Shown here in pieces: positions 19,991 to 29,524 of a stretch of 64,000 nt of DNA. The translations under genes and the position numbers were made by a program. The stretch is from the NCBI GenBank assembly GCA_900471925.1, contig UCGV01000001.1:588808-652807 (forward strand), read 5' to 3'. Each line of letters opens with the position of its first letter. The stretch's first letter is position 1. The notes below the pieces were generated by a model, which searched no databases, had not been told where the DNA came from, and was given only the letters and a program-made list of their open reading frames with translations. The DNA is from Hyphomicrobiales bacterium. Lineage in GTDB: Bacteria > Pseudomonadota > Alphaproteobacteria > Rhizobiales > Rhizobiaceae.

Positions 19991-21295
19991 ATGGCAGAGG
20001 CAGCAGTGGACCGGAGTTCCAAATCCGGCTTGGGTCCGGCTGGCAAGCCATTTTCCATCTTCGAACGCATGGTGGCGTGGCGCTATCTGCGCGCCCGTCG
20101 CAAGGAAGCCTTCATCTCGGTCATTGCCGGCTTCTCCTTCGTCGGCATCATGCTGGGCGTCGCGACGCTCATCATCGTCATGGCCGTCATGAACGGGTTC
20201 CGTACGGAACTGGTCTCGCGCATCCTCGGCATTAACGGCCACATGATCATTCAGCCGGTCGATGGCCCGTTCACCGATTATGCGGACCTCGTGAAGAAAT
20301 TCGAGGCCGTGCCCGGCGTCAAGATGGCGTTGCCACTGGTGGAGGGCCAGGTGCTGGCCTCCTCGCAGACGGGCGGCAGCACCGGCGCACTGGTGCGCGG
20401 CACACGTGCCGAGGACCTCACCAAGCTCAAGACGGTCTCCGATAACATCAAGTCCGGCGACATGGTGGGCTTTGCGGCGGGTGATGGTGTTCTCGTCGGT
20501 ACGCGCATGGCCGATCAGCTCGGACTGCGGGTCGGCGATCTGATTACGCTGACGTCACCGGAGGGTGACGTGACGCCGATGGGCATCAATCCTCGCATAA
20601 AATCCTACAAGGTTTCCGGCCTCTTTGAGATCGGCATGTCGGAATACGACGCCTCGATCATCTATATGCCACTTGAGGAATCGCAGCTTTATTTCAATGC
20701 CGACGGCCTGGTTCAGTCGATCGAGCTTTTCGTCAATAATCCCGACGATATCGACAATTTGAGGCCCAAGGTCGAGGCGGCGGCCGGGCGGCAGATTGCC
20801 ATCACGGATTGGCGCCAGCGCAACCAGACTTTCTTCTCTGCCCTGCAGGTGGAGCGCAATGTCATGTTCATGATCCTGACGCTGATCGTGCTCGTCGCCG
20901 CGCTCAACATCATCTCAGGCCTCATCATGCTGGTGAAGGACAAGGGCAGCGATATCGCCATTCTGCGCACCATGGGGGCAAGCTCCGGCGCCATCATGCG
21001 CATATTCTTCATGACGGGTGCTGCAATCGGCATCGTCGGCACAATTGCCGGCGTGCTGCTCGGCGTGCTCGTCTGCGTCAATATCGAGTCCATCCGCCAG
21101 TTCTTCTCGTGGGTGTCGGGTACCGTGCTCTTCGATCCGCAGCTCTATTTCCTGAGCCAGCTTCCGGCGGAAATGGACGTGAGCGAAACGGTGTCCGTCG
21201 TCGTCATGGCGCTGACACTCTCCTTCATCGCGACGATCTTCCCGGCCTGGCGCGCCTCCCGCCTCGATCCCGTCCAGGCCCTTCGTTACGAATAA
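19991..21295 (+). CDS. lolC: lipoprotein-releasing ABC transporter permease LolC/E
   Basis: This is the integral membrane subunit of the Lol system, which extracts outer-membrane lipoproteins from the inner membrane and hands them to LolA. Its 434 residues have an N-terminal helix with the family start ERMVAWRYLRARRKEAFISVIAGFSFVGIMLGV, a large periplasmic domain of about 220 residues, and three C-terminal helices (FtsX/MacB permease type). Only one permease gene is present beside lolD, which suggests a homodimeric LolCE-type (LolF) permease rather than separate LolC and LolE; this is inference. It lies 16 bases after proS with an AGACGGAGGCGAA site. Confidence 0.92.
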   Translation: MAEAAVDRSSKSGLGPAGKPFSIFERMVAWRYLRARRKEAFISVIAGFSFVGIMLGVATLIIVMAVMNGFRTELVSRILGINGHMIIQPVDGPFTDYADLVKKFEAVPGVKMALPLVEGQVLASSQTGGSTGALVRGTRAEDLTKLKTVSDNIKSGDMVGFAAGDGVLVGTRMADQLGLRVGDLITLTSPEGDVTPMGINPRIKSYKVSGLFEIGMSEYDASIIYMPLEESQLYFNADGLVQSIELFVNNPDDIDNLRPKVEAAAGRQIAITDWRQRNQTFFSALQVERNVMFMILTLIVLVAALNIISGLIMLVKDKGSDIAILRTMGASSGAIMRIFFMTGAAIGIVGTIAGVLLGVLVCVNIESIRQFFSWVSGTVLFDPQLYFLSQLPAEMDVSETVSVVVMALTLSFIATIFPAWRASRLDPVQALRYE

Positions 21296-21351
21296 GGCCG
21301 TGATTCAAGCCCATGCATGATCCAAGGCCAAATCCAAGGAATGCCGCATTC

Positions 21352-22035
21352 ATGAAACGCAACGTCGTTCTCAAGCTTTCGGGCGTCGAGCGCCACTACG
21401 GGCAGGGCGAAACGCTGCTGACAATTCTCAAGAGCGCGGATTTCTCCCTGACAAGCGGCGAGATGGTGGCGTTGGTCGCTCCCTCGGGTACGGGCAAGTC
21501 GACGCTCTTGCATGTCGCCGGCCTGCTCGAACATCCCGATGGCGGCGAGGTAACGGTCAACGGCCGGCCCTGCAATGGCCTTTCCGACGAGAAGCGCACG
21601 GCGATCCGCCGCAGCGAAATCGGTTTCGTCTATCAGTTTCATCACCTGCTGCCGGAATTCTCCGCACAGGAAAACATCATGATGCCGCAGCTCATCGCCG
21701 GTCTCTCCTGGAAAGAGGCGAGCGAGCGGGCAAAGATGCTTCTGGACTACATGCGCATCGGTCATCGTGGCACGCATCGCCCGGCAGAGCTCTCCGGCGG
21801 TGAGCAGCAGCGCGTGGCGATTGCCCGCGCGGTTGCCAATGCGCCGAGCCTGCTTCTCGCCGATGAGCCGACCGGTAACCTGGATCCGGAAACCGCCAGC
21901 TACGTCTTCGACGCTTTGGAAGCACTGGTGCGCCAGTCCGGTCTTGCCGCGCTGATTGCCACTCATAACCACGAGCTCGCCCGGCGCATGGACCGTCGCG
22001 TGACGATTTCAGACGGCAAGGTCGTAGATTTCTGA
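21352..22035 (+). CDS. lolD: lipoprotein-releasing ABC transporter ATP-binding protein LolD
   Basis: This ATPase drives lipoprotein release with the upstream permease. It has 227 residues from the ATG at 21352. An in-frame ATG at 21313 would add 13 residues ([13 protein letters not shown]) not typical of LolD, and AAGGA sits about 11 bases before 21352. Walker A is APSGTGKST near residue 42, the ABC signature is [14 protein letters not shown] near residue 148, Walker B is [12 protein letters not shown], and the H-loop is in ATHNHELA. The gene is convergent with the DUF5680 gene. Confidence 0.96.
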   Translation: MKRNVVLKLSGVERHYGQGETLLTILKSADFSLTSGEMVALVAPSGTGKSTLLHVAGLLEHPDGGEVTVNGRPCNGLSDEKRTAIRRSEIGFVYQFHHLLPEFSAQENIMMPQLIAGLSWKEASERAKMLLDYMRIGHRGTHRPAELSGGEQQRVAIARAVANAPSLLLADEPTGNLDPETASYVFDALEALVRQSGLAALIATHNHELARRMDRRVTISDGKVVDF

Positions 22036-22077
22036 TCCCTCATCGCACTGCGCGACATGGTTCAGTGCATCTGGGCT

Positions 22078-22539
22078 TCAGGCGATGATCAGTCCGCCGC
22101 GGTAGTCAAGCTCATAGGCTTTGCGACCATCCACCTCGATGAATTCGTGACCGCGAAAATGACTGCAGTCGCCTTCGCTCGTATCGATATAGTTTCCAAG
22201 GGCATGATTGAATGTCATGCCGCCGAGGAAGCGCCCCTGCTTATAGAGCTGTGACAGCGCGACACGGATGATGGTGCCGGCGACAGTGGCATCGATGATT
22301 GCGGGTTCGACGATCCGCCCGAAATAATTCATCGCCCAGACCGGCTTTTCCTCCAGCCAGACCACCTCCTGGCCGGCAAAATCCGTGCCGCCGAAATAGC
22401 TGTCAAGATAGCGCCAGATGCCGCGCTTGTAGCCGATGTCATGTGCCCCGATCCTGTTGGACGGCTGCGCCTTGGCGCCGGCGACATAAGTCTGCGACTT
22501 GGCTTCGACGATGAAGCCGTTGAGTTCATGCGTGTCCAT
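22078..22539 (-). CDS. DUF5680 domain protein
   Basis: This is a soluble 153-residue protein with no signal or membrane segment. It resembles the DUF5680 family (motifs GTDFAGQEVVWLEEKPVWAMNYFG near residue 50 and the C-terminal Phe/Gly-rich FRGHEFIEVDGRKAYELDYRGG). The frame is open further upstream to 22821, but the MDTHELNGFIVEAK start at 22539 is preceded by GGAG/AGAGGG and gives the domain boundary. The function is not established to my knowledge. It is encoded opposite to lolD and to dnaE. Confidence 0.75.
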   Translation of the reverse strand: MDTHELNGFIVEAKSQTYVAGAKAQPSNRIGAHDIGYKRGIWRYLDSYFGGTDFAGQEVVWLEEKPVWAMNYFGRIVEPAIIDATVAGTIIRVALSQLYKQGRFLGGMTFNHALGNYIDTSEGDCSHFRGHEFIEVDGRKAYELDYRGGLIIA

Positions 22540-22591
22540 TGCCCTCTGCTCCAATGTTAACCATGTCCCGCGGAAGCGGGGGGTAAACCTG

Positions 22592-22620
22592 TTGACAACG
22601 GAACATACATGGAACAAATT
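22592..22620 (+). promoter_or_regulatory. possible promoter of the 28-residue peptide gene
   Basis: TTGACA lies at 22592-22597, and an AT-rich CAAATT 17 bases later at 22615-22620 is a poor match to a -10 box. The tentative promoter lies about 30 bases before the ribosome site of the peptide gene. Confidence 0.3.
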
Positions 22621-22648
22621 AAAAACATAAGAGCAAAAGGAGAGCCAA

Positions 22649-22735
22649 ATGACTGACATGATCCGTGATATCGCAGCATTCACCTCCATCGCAATGTTCA
22701 TTGCCAGCTTCTCGCTGATCGTCATGGCAATGTAA
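22649..22735 (+). CDS. 28-residue predicted membrane peptide
   Basis: This short gene is ATG to TAA, 29 codons including the stop. It is preceded by a near-perfect ribosome site AAAAGGAGAG 6 bases upstream, far better than chance. The peptide has a short polar N-terminus (MTDMIRDIAAF), then a hydrophobic stretch (TSIAMFIASFSLIVMAM) that would cross the membrane once and end there. It is followed by a perfect hairpin (22745-22769) and preceded by a promoter-like TTGACA, so it looks like its own transcription unit. The function is unknown. It is too short for most gene finders. Confidence 0.6.
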   Translation: MTDMIRDIAAFTSIAMFIASFSLIVMAM

Positions 22736-22744
22736 GAATTCAGG

Positions 22745-22769
22745 GGACCGCATGGCTGCCATGCGGTCC
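22745..22769 (+). terminator. hairpin after the 28-residue peptide gene
   Basis: A perfect 11-base-pair GC-rich stem (GGACCGCATGG / CCATGCGGTCC) has a 3-base loop. The T run (TTTTT at 22781-22785) begins 11 bases later, so it may be an imperfect intrinsic terminator or an RNA-stabilising hairpin. Confidence 0.5.
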
Positions 22770-22851
22770 TGAAGCGGGAGTTTTTCTGGACAGAATCGCC
22801 TTCAATGCCGACAATGCGCATTCTTCATTGGTGCAGTTGGAAGGGCATGTC

Positions 22852-25800
22852 ATGGCGGATGCGGAACAGGGTGCGATCGGCGGCAAGCCAGGCTTCGTCC
22901 ATCTGAGGGTCCATTCCGCCTATTCGCTGCTCGAAGGCGCGCTGCCGCTCAAAAAGATCCTCTACAAGGCAGCCGGGGATAACCAGCCGGCCATTGCCAT
23001 CACCGATACCAACAATCTCTTCGTCGCCCTGGAATTCTCTCAGAAGGCGATGGATGACGGGCTGCAGCCGATTATCGGCTGCCAGGTCTCGATCGATATG
23101 GAAGACGGCCTCGAAACCGAAAAACGGGGAAGCCAGCAGGCGCTGGTCAAGCTGCCTTCGATTGTACTCCTGTCGGCCACCGATGCGGGCTACGAACGGC
23201 TGGTCGATCTTGTCAGTCGTGCCTATCTCGGTGGCGAGGGGAATTCGACCATCCATATCCGCTCCTCCTGGCTGGATGAGATCGGCACGGAAGGCCTGAT
23301 TGCCCTGACGGGCGCTTCGACCGGCCCGATCGATATGCCCATCAAGGATGGTCATGCCGCCCAGGCCGAAAATCGACTGCTGACGCTGAAGCGCATCTTC
23401 GGCGACCGGCTTTATGTCGAGCTGCAGCGCCACGGCACCTACGACAAGCGCCATGAACAGAAGATTATCGGCCTTGCCTATAAGCACGACCTGCCATTGG
23501 TGGCCACCAACGAAGCCTTCTTCCCGACGCGCGATGACTACGATGCCCACGACGCGCTGATGGCCGTTGCCCACAATGCCATTGTCTCTGACGACAGCCG
23601 TTTCCGCCTGTCACCAGATCACTATCTGAAGAGCCGTGGGGAGATGGAAAAGCTCTTCGCGGATCTGCCCGAGGCGCTCGACAATACTGTCGAAATCGCC
23701 CGGCGCTGCTCCTTCATCCTCAAGACCCGCAAGCCGATCCTGCCGCGCTTCACGGGTGCGACCGACGATCCGGAAGAAGCCGAACGCGCCGAGTCGCTCG
23801 AACTTCGCCGGCAGGCGGAGGAGGGGCTCGACATGCGCCTTGCCGAACTCGGCATGTCGGCTGGCTACGAGGAAAAGGATTACCGCGAGCGGCTGGAATT
23901 CGAACTCAGTGTTATCGAGCGCATGAAGTTCCCCGGCTACTTCTTGATCGTTGCGGACTTCATCAAATGGGCCAAGCAGCATGATATCCCTGTGGGTCCC
24001 GGCCGCGGTTCGGGCGCCGGCTCGCTGGTCGCCTATGCGCTGACGATCACCGACGTCGATCCGCTGCGTTTCTCGCTGCTCTTCGAACGCTTCCTCAATC
24101 CGGAACGCGTGTCGATGCCGGACTTTGATATCGACTTCTGCCAGGATCGCCGCGAAGAGGTGATCCGCTATGTGCAGCGCAAATACGGGCGCGAGCAGGT
24201 GGCGCAGATCATCACCTTCGGTTCGCTGCAGGCGCGCGCCGCACTGCGCGACGTCGGTCGCGTTCTGGAAATGCCCTACGGCCAGGTCGACAAGATCTGC
24301 AAGCTGGTGCCGAACAATCCGGCAAACCCGACACCGCTTTCGAAGGCGATCGAAGAGGAGCCGAAGCTGCAGGAAGAGGCGGCCAAGGAGCCTGTCGTAG
24401 CCCGTCTCCTCGATATCGCACAGAAAATCGAAGGCCTCTATCGCCACGCCTCGACCCACGCCGCAGGTATCGTGATCGGCGACCGTCCGCTGTCGAAGCT
24501 CGTGCCGATGTATCGCGATCCGCGTTCCGACATGCCGGTCACCCAGTTCAACATGAAGTGGGTGGAGCAGGCCGGCCTCGTTAAGTTCGACTTCCTCGGC
24601 CTGAAGACGCTGACTGTGCTCAAAGTCGCGGTCGACTTCTGCAAGAAACGCGGCATCGAGGTCGATCTTGCCAAGATCCCGCTCGACGACAAGAAGACCT
24701 ACGAAATGCTCTCGCGTGGCGAAACGGTCGGCGTGTTCCAGGTGGAAAGTGCCGGCATGCGCAAGGCACTGATCGGCATGAAGCCGGACTGCATCGAAGA
24801 CATCATCGCGCTGGTGGCCCTCTATCGTCCAGGTCCGATGGAAAACATCCCGACCTACAATGCCCGCAAGCATGGCGAAGAAGAGCTGGAATCGATCCAT
24901 CCGATGATCGACCATCTGCTCAAGGAAACGCAGGGCGTTATCGTCTACCAGGAACAGGTGATGCAGATCGCCCAGGTTCTCTCGGGCTATTCGCTCGGCG
25001 AGGCCGATCTTCTGCGCCGCGCCATGGGTAAGAAGATCAAGGCCGAGATGGACCAGCAGCGCGAACGCTTCGTCGTCGGCGCGGTCAAGAACGGCGTGTC
25101 GAAGCCGCAGGCCGACAATATCTTCGAACTGCTCGCGAAGTTCGCAAACTACGGCTTCAACAAGTCGCACGCAGCCGCCTACGCGATTGTCTCGTACCAG
25201 ACGGCCTACATGAAGGCGCATTATCCGGTCGAGTTCCTGGCCGCTTCGATGACGCTCGATATGTCGAACACAGAAAAGGTCAACGACTTCCGTCAGGATG
25301 CCAAACGCCTCGGCATCGAGGTCATCGCGCCCTCGGTCCAGACTTCGTTCCGTCAGTTCGAGACGGGCGACAACCGCATCTATTACGCGCTTGCGGCTCT
25401 CAAGGGCGTGGGCGAATCCGCTGTCGATCACATTGTCGAAATGCGCGGCGACAAGCCTTTTGCAAGCATCGAGGATTTCTGCCTGCGCATCGATCCGCGC
25501 CAGGCGAACCGACGTGTGTTGGAAAGCCTGATCTATGCCGGTGCTTTCGACTGCTTCAACCTGGATCGTGCCCAGCTTTCGGCGGGGCTTGACCGCGTGC
25601 TCGGCTATGCGCAGCGCGCCCAGGAAAACAAGCTGAGCGGCCAGTCTGATATTTTCGGCGGTGCTTTATCCTCCGGCCCGGAGAAGATCGCCCTGCCGCC
25701 GTTCTCGCCCTGGCTGGCCTCCGAGCGCCTGCTCAAGGAATTCCAGGTTCTTGGCTTCTACCTGACCGCCCATCCGCTCGACAGCTACAACAACATTCTC

Positions 25801-26337
25801 CAGAAAATGCGCGTGCAGACCTTCGCCGATTTCTCCGCCGCCGTGAAGCAGGGAGCCACGAACGGACGACTGGCAGGAACCGTCATTTCCAAGCAGGAGC
25901 GCAAGACGCGCACCGGCAACAAGATGGGTATAATCGTCTTCTCGGATTCCTCCGGCCAGTATGAATCCGTGCTCTTTTCGGAAATGCTGAACCAATATCG
26001 TGATGTGCTGGAGCCTGGGAAATCCTTCGTCATCACCGCGACGGGTGAGGAACGGCCCGAAGGCGTCAGCCTGCGCCTACAGACCATCCAGTCGCTGGAG
26101 GAGAAATCTCTGCAGATGCAGAAGGCGCTGCGCGTCTATGTTCGCGATTCCGGCCCGCTGCGCGCCGTCGCCGCTCATCTGAACGCCAAGGGCGACGGCC
26201 TCGTCTCCTTCATCGTCATCAAGGAAGAGGGCAAGCGCGAAGTCGAGGTTGTGTTGCAGGAAAAATATCGCATCACGCCGGAGATTGCCGCTGCCATGCG
26301 CGCTGCTCCCGGTGTCGTCGATGTCGAGCTTGTCTGA
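22852..26337 (+). CDS. dnaE: DNA polymerase III subunit alpha
   Basis: This is the replicative polymerase catalytic subunit, 1161 residues from the ATG at 22852, chosen for its GGAAGGG site 8 bases upstream. The frame extends to a TTG at 22828. The N-terminal PHP domain begins FVHLRVHSAYSLLEGALPL. The palm domain contains GPGRGSGAGSLVAYAL near residue 382 and the catalytic aspartates in PDFDIDFCQDRR near residue 423. KSHAAAYAIVSYQTAYMKAHYP marks the fingers region, and a C-terminal OB fold (GRLAGTVISKQERKTRTGNKMG) is present. It is the E. coli-like DnaE1 type. It has no proofreading domain, which in this group is a separate dnaQ. Confidence 0.98.
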   Translation: MADAEQGAIGGKPGFVHLRVHSAYSLLEGALPLKKILYKAAGDNQPAIAITDTNNLFVALEFSQKAMDDGLQPIIGCQVSIDMEDGLETEKRGSQQALVKLPSIVLLSATDAGYERLVDLVSRAYLGGEGNSTIHIRSSWLDEIGTEGLIALTGASTGPIDMPIKDGHAAQAENRLLTLKRIFGDRLYVELQRHGTYDKRHEQKIIGLAYKHDLPLVATNEAFFPTRDDYDAHDALMAVAHNAIVSDDSRFRLSPDHYLKSRGEMEKLFADLPEALDNTVEIARRCSFILKTRKPILPRFTGATDDPEEAERAESLELRRQAEEGLDMRLAELGMSAGYEEKDYRERLEFELSVIERMKFPGYFLIVADFIKWAKQHDIPVGPGRGSGAGSLVAYALTITDVDPLRFSLLFERFLNPERVSMPDFDIDFCQDRREEVIRYVQRKYGREQVAQIITFGSLQARAALRDVGRVLEMPYGQVDKICKLVPNNPANPTPLSKAIEEEPKLQEEAAKEPVVARLLDIAQKIEGLYRHASTHAAGIVIGDRPLSKLVPMYRDPRSDMPVTQFNMKWVEQAGLVKFDFLGLKTLTVLKVAVDFCKKRGIEVDLAKIPLDDKKTYEMLSRGETVGVFQVESAGMRKALIGMKPDCIEDIIALVALYRPGPMENIPTYNARKHGEEELESIHPMIDHLLKETQGVIVYQEQVMQIAQVLSGYSLGEADLLRRAMGKKIKAEMDQQRERFVVGAVKNGVSKPQADNIFELLAKFANYGFNKSHAAAYAIVSYQTAYMKAHYPVEFLAASMTLDMSNTEKVNDFRQDAKRLGIEVIAPSVQTSFRQFETGDNRIYYALAALKGVGESAVDHIVEMRGDKPFASIEDFCLRIDPRQANRRVLESLIYAGAFDCFNLDRAQLSAGLDRVLGYAQRAQENKLSGQSDIFGGALSSGPEKIALPPFSPWLASERLLKEFQVLGFYLTAHPLDSYNNILQKMRVQTFADFSAAVKQGATNGRLAGTVISKQERKTRTGNKMGIIVFSDSSGQYESVLFSEMLNQYRDVLEPGKSFVITATGEERPEGVSLRLQTIQSLEEKSLQMQKALRVYVRDSGPLRAVAAHLNAKGDGLVSFIVIKEEGKREVEVVLQEKYRITPEIAAAMRAAPGVVDVELV

Positions 26338-26388
26338 TCGGCTGGCGGCGACCGCCTGTGGATCGCCTTCATCTGTCGGCTGATCAGT

Positions 26389-27639
26389 TCAGCTCTCGCG
26401 AGTGATGGTGATGAATTCCGTGCCTTCGCCGGTTTCGGTGCCAAGACCGGTATCGCTGATCGTCAGCGTCGAGCCGGGCGAGATCAACATGTCGATCCGG
26501 TGGCGCGTCTCGTCCGACATCGAGATCCGGCCGAGCGCTTTGGCGATCGGTCGGCCGCTGATGATGGAGCTTTCCTGATTGACGATACCGAGCCGTTTCA
26601 CCGTCTCGCGTGACAGGTTGTTCTCCAGCGTCACGCCAAGCCACTCCGCGCTTCCTCCCGTCTGATCGACGGCATGAAGCGAGAAGAAATGCGTTCCAAG
26701 CGCCAAGCCGGCATCGGCGATCGTGACGGGTGCTTCGAAAAGCGGCTTGAAGTCGCGACGCACCATGATGACGCCATTCGGTGGCTCGCCTTTGCCTGCG
26801 GCCGCGTACACTTCTCTCAGAAGAGTGTCTGTGATCAGGCCCTTGTCACGGGCAAATTCCGTTGGCCGCAGCGCCTTGAAGGCATTGATGGCCTGAACGG
26901 TCGCGGGGCCGGTCAGCCCGTCAGGGTCGCCAGCGGCAAAGCCGAGCTGGTTCAGGAAGGTCTGTATGTCCTTGACGTTTTCACGCAACGTCCGGCGAGT
27001 GATGAGCATGCTGATCGGCGCGCCATCAGTAGCCGGCGCCTCGAGCTGTATCCGCGGCATCGGCAAGGCAGCCGTCGTCTCGTTCATGGCGACCTGCACT
27101 TGCGTCTTCGCGTCGCCGATGGCCGGGCGCAGCTCGACGTCGGAAAGCAGCTGCGCAGGTTCCGGCCGATCAGGGCGGAACAGTGTCGGATGGTCGATTG
27201 GCTCAGGCGTCAATGCGCTGTCGGTGATGATGACGGGCACGCCCATCTCGGTCATCTGGTAGAGCGATTTCGCAAAGGCGCCGGGCATGCGCACGCAGCC
27301 ATGCGATGCGGGATAACGCGGGACTGAATTGGATTCGTGCAGGGCAATGCCGGACCATGTCAGCCGTTGCATGAAGGGCATCGGCGCGTTCGAATAGATA
27401 TTCGATTCGTGGTATTTCTGTTTCTCGATCACTGAGAAGATGCCGCTCGGCGTCGTATGCCCGTCCTTGCCGCTCGAAATCTTCGACGTTGCGACAATCT
27501 CGGTGCCGTCATAGACGGCCAGCGATTGTTTATCCTTGGAAACGAATATCTGCAGAGTGCGCGCATCGGCGGCGAGGGCCGGATGGACAAGAGCAGTTGC
27601 CGACAGCAACCCGATAAGGACGCTTACACGCACAGACAT
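26389..27639 (-). CDS. L,D-transpeptidase with peptidoglycan-binding domain
   Basis: This YkuD-family (ErfK/YbiS/YcfS/YnhG) periplasmic enzyme makes or modifies 3-3 cross-links, or attaches proteins to peptidoglycan. It has 416 residues from the ATG at 27639; an upstream frame adds seven residues to a GTG-like start. The signal peptide is MSVRVSVLIGLLSATALVHPALAA. The catalytic domain is residues ~30-150, with the His/Cys motif HESNSVPRYPASHGCVRMP, the nucleophile Cys being at about residue 115. A peptidoglycan-binding-1 domain follows at ~230-290 (VKDIQTFLNQLGFAAGDPDGLTGPATVQAINAFK). The C-terminal ~100 residues are an additional domain of unknown role. It is encoded divergently from the GNAT-TPR gene. 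Confidence 0.93.
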   Translation of the reverse strand: MSVRVSVLIGLLSATALVHPALAADARTLQIFVSKDKQSLAVYDGTEIVATSKISSGKDGHTTPSGIFSVIEKQKYHESNIYSNAPMPFMQRLTWSGIALHESNSVPRYPASHGCVRMPGAFAKSLYQMTEMGVPVIITDSALTPEPIDHPTLFRPDRPEPAQLLSDVELRPAIGDAKTQVQVAMNETTAALPMPRIQLEAPATDGAPISMLITRRTLRENVKDIQTFLNQLGFAAGDPDGLTGPATVQAINAFKALRPTEFARDKGLITDTLLREVYAAAGKGEPPNGVIMVRRDFKPLFEAPVTIADAGLALGTHFFSLHAVDQTGGSAEWLGVTLENNLSRETVKRLGIVNQESSIISGRPIAKALGRISMSDETRHRIDMLISPGSTLTISDTGLGTETGEGTEFITITRES

Positions 27640-27792
27640 GACGCAATACACCACATGCACAAAAACGACGCGAGTTAAGCACGCGAAGTTTAACGAAGGC
27701 TTGAATACGCACGCACGCTTCGATCACGACATTGTGGGGTATTCAATTTTATGCAAATCTAAAATACCGGAAGTCTTGGGGGAGACTTGGAA

Positions 27793-29523
27793 ATGCATGT
27801 CGATATTGTCTCTGCGTTCGATGATCTGCATGCCCTGAAGGACAATTGGAACGAGGTTTATGCCGCCGATCCTGAAGGACATTATTTCCTGTCCTGGCAC
27901 TGGATTGCCCAATGGCTGGAGCGACGGTCGCGGTGGTTCGTTCTCGCTGCTAGGCGAAAGGCGGATGACGACCGCTATGTCGCCTTTCTACCCATCCAGT
28001 TGCATATCGATTTCGAGGAGGGGCAGGGGCTTGGCAATATCATCAGGCTCGGCGGCACACCCTATGCCGGTTACAACGGCCTGCTGACGCGTCCCGAGGA
28101 CGCGGAGGCGGCGCTGACAGCCTTTGCCGAATGCCTGCAAGGCTTTAACTGGAAACATCTCGATCTCGACGATGTCTATATGTCCGGCGAGAGGCTGAAG
28201 ACCTTTCTCGCCGCCTTTCCCATCTCGGAATTCTCACGAAGGAAGGTGCCTCGCCGGCCCCACATCACCGCTGATGGCGAAAACATCGATCACGATGTCT
28301 ATGTCTACGTGCCGCTCGGTGAGAGCTTCGAAACGCTCCTTGACGAGCGTATGGGTGTCAAGACGCGGCGCAACGCGAGGAAGGCACTGCGCGATCTGGT
28401 CGCGCCGGAAAACGAGCTGAGCGTCACCCATGTGACGCCGGAGACGATGGAGCGCGATCTCGAAATCTTTTGCGAGATGTGGAACGTGCAATGGGGTGAG
28501 CGTCAGCCGCGTTACGGCAAATTCATCCTCGATAACAGCCGTCACATGCTACCGGCCTGTATCAGGGACGGCTCGGTGTTCATGCCGATCCTCTGGCACA
28601 AGGACAAGCCGGTCGCGGCATTCATCAATTTCCTCGATCCTCACCGCAGATCGATGATGTGCTTCCTTGGAAGCCGCGACCTGACCTTTCACCGATCGAT
28701 CAGTCCCGGCTTCATGCTCCATTGTTACAATATGCGCTGGGGCATCGAGAACGGCTATCGTACCTACGATCTCGGCACCGGCAATTACGGCTACAAGGAT
28801 CTTTTCGGCTCGGAACACCATATCGTCGAGAAGCTGCAGATCTCCACCCTATCGGGCCGCAACATCGGCGATCGCGTCGATCCGCGCTCGCTGGATCTTG
28901 CGATGCATCAGGCGGTGCATTTCTTCAGGAACGACAACGCCGATGCCGCCGAACTCTGCTGCCGGCAGGTTCTTGTTTCCGACGCCACGCACGCGTCGGC
29001 AACCTCCTTGCTGGCGAAAATCGAGGCACCGCAGCGACGGAGGTTGATAACCGATCCCGCGGCCCATTTCAGCTCGGCTGCCGCGCGCCACCGCGCCGGT
29101 GATCTTGCCGCCGCGGAAGCGGGCTATCGGGACGTGATCTCTCTCTTGCCTGATCATTTCGATGCTCTCCAGCATCTGGCGCTGCTGCTCTTGCAGAAAG
29201 GTGAAATCGGCGAAGCCAGGGCCTGTGTCGACAAGGCAATCGAGGTACAGCCGGCTTCGGCGTCTGCCTATTGCAATCGCGGCAATATTCTCGCGCGCCT
29301 GTCGAATTTCGAAGAAGCGCTGAGAAGCTACGACCGGGCGATTGCATTGGACGCACGCCACGCTATTGCGCTCAACAATCGCGGAAATGTGCTGCGCCGG
29401 CTGGGACAGCACAGCCAGGCGCTGGAGAGCTACGACCGCGCCATCGCAATCGACCCCGGCTATGCCCAGGCGGTGAAGAACCGCGATGCAGCGCTGCAGG
29501 AGATGGAGAGCGTGCCGGCCTGA
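27793..29523 (+). CDS. GNAT-type acyltransferase fused to TPR repeats
   Basis: This is a 576-residue protein. The first ~360 residues are a BioF2-like/CelD-type GNAT (acetyltransf_6) domain, with an N-terminal GNAT-fold half and motifs VKTRRNARKALRD (near residue 180) and YDLGTGNYGYKDLFGSEHH (near residue 330), the latter typical of this group. Residues ~400-576 contain about four TPR units (for example ASAYCNRGNILARLSNFEEALRSYDRAIALD and its repeat NNRGNVLRRLGQHSQALESYDRAIAIDP). The ATG is preceded by GGGGGAGACTTGGAA; a TTG two codons earlier is an alternative start. It has no signal peptide. CelD-like acyltransferases are linked to polysaccharide biosynthesis, and the TPRs suggest a protein partner; this is inference. 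Confidence 0.85.
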   Translation: MHVDIVSAFDDLHALKDNWNEVYAADPEGHYFLSWHWIAQWLERRSRWFVLAARRKADDDRYVAFLPIQLHIDFEEGQGLGNIIRLGGTPYAGYNGLLTRPEDAEAALTAFAECLQGFNWKHLDLDDVYMSGERLKTFLAAFPISEFSRRKVPRRPHITADGENIDHDVYVYVPLGESFETLLDERMGVKTRRNARKALRDLVAPENELSVTHVTPETMERDLEIFCEMWNVQWGERQPRYGKFILDNSRHMLPACIRDGSVFMPILWHKDKPVAAFINFLDPHRRSMMCFLGSRDLTFHRSISPGFMLHCYNMRWGIENGYRTYDLGTGNYGYKDLFGSEHHIVEKLQISTLSGRNIGDRVDPRSLDLAMHQAVHFFRNDNADAAELCCRQVLVSDATHASATSLLAKIEAPQRRRLITDPAAHFSSAAARHRAGDLAAAEAGYRDVISLLPDHFDALQHLALLLLQKGEIGEARACVDKAIEVQPASASAYCNRGNILARLSNFEEALRSYDRAIALDARHAIALNNRGNVLRRLGQHSQALESYDRAIAIDPGYAQAVKNRDAALQEMESVPA

Positions 29524-29524
29524 C

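Noticed and set aside
27738..27768. Inverted repeat GGTATT...AATACC upstream of the GNAT-TPR gene
   Set aside because: Only 6-base arms in an AT-rich context; too weak to call an operator.
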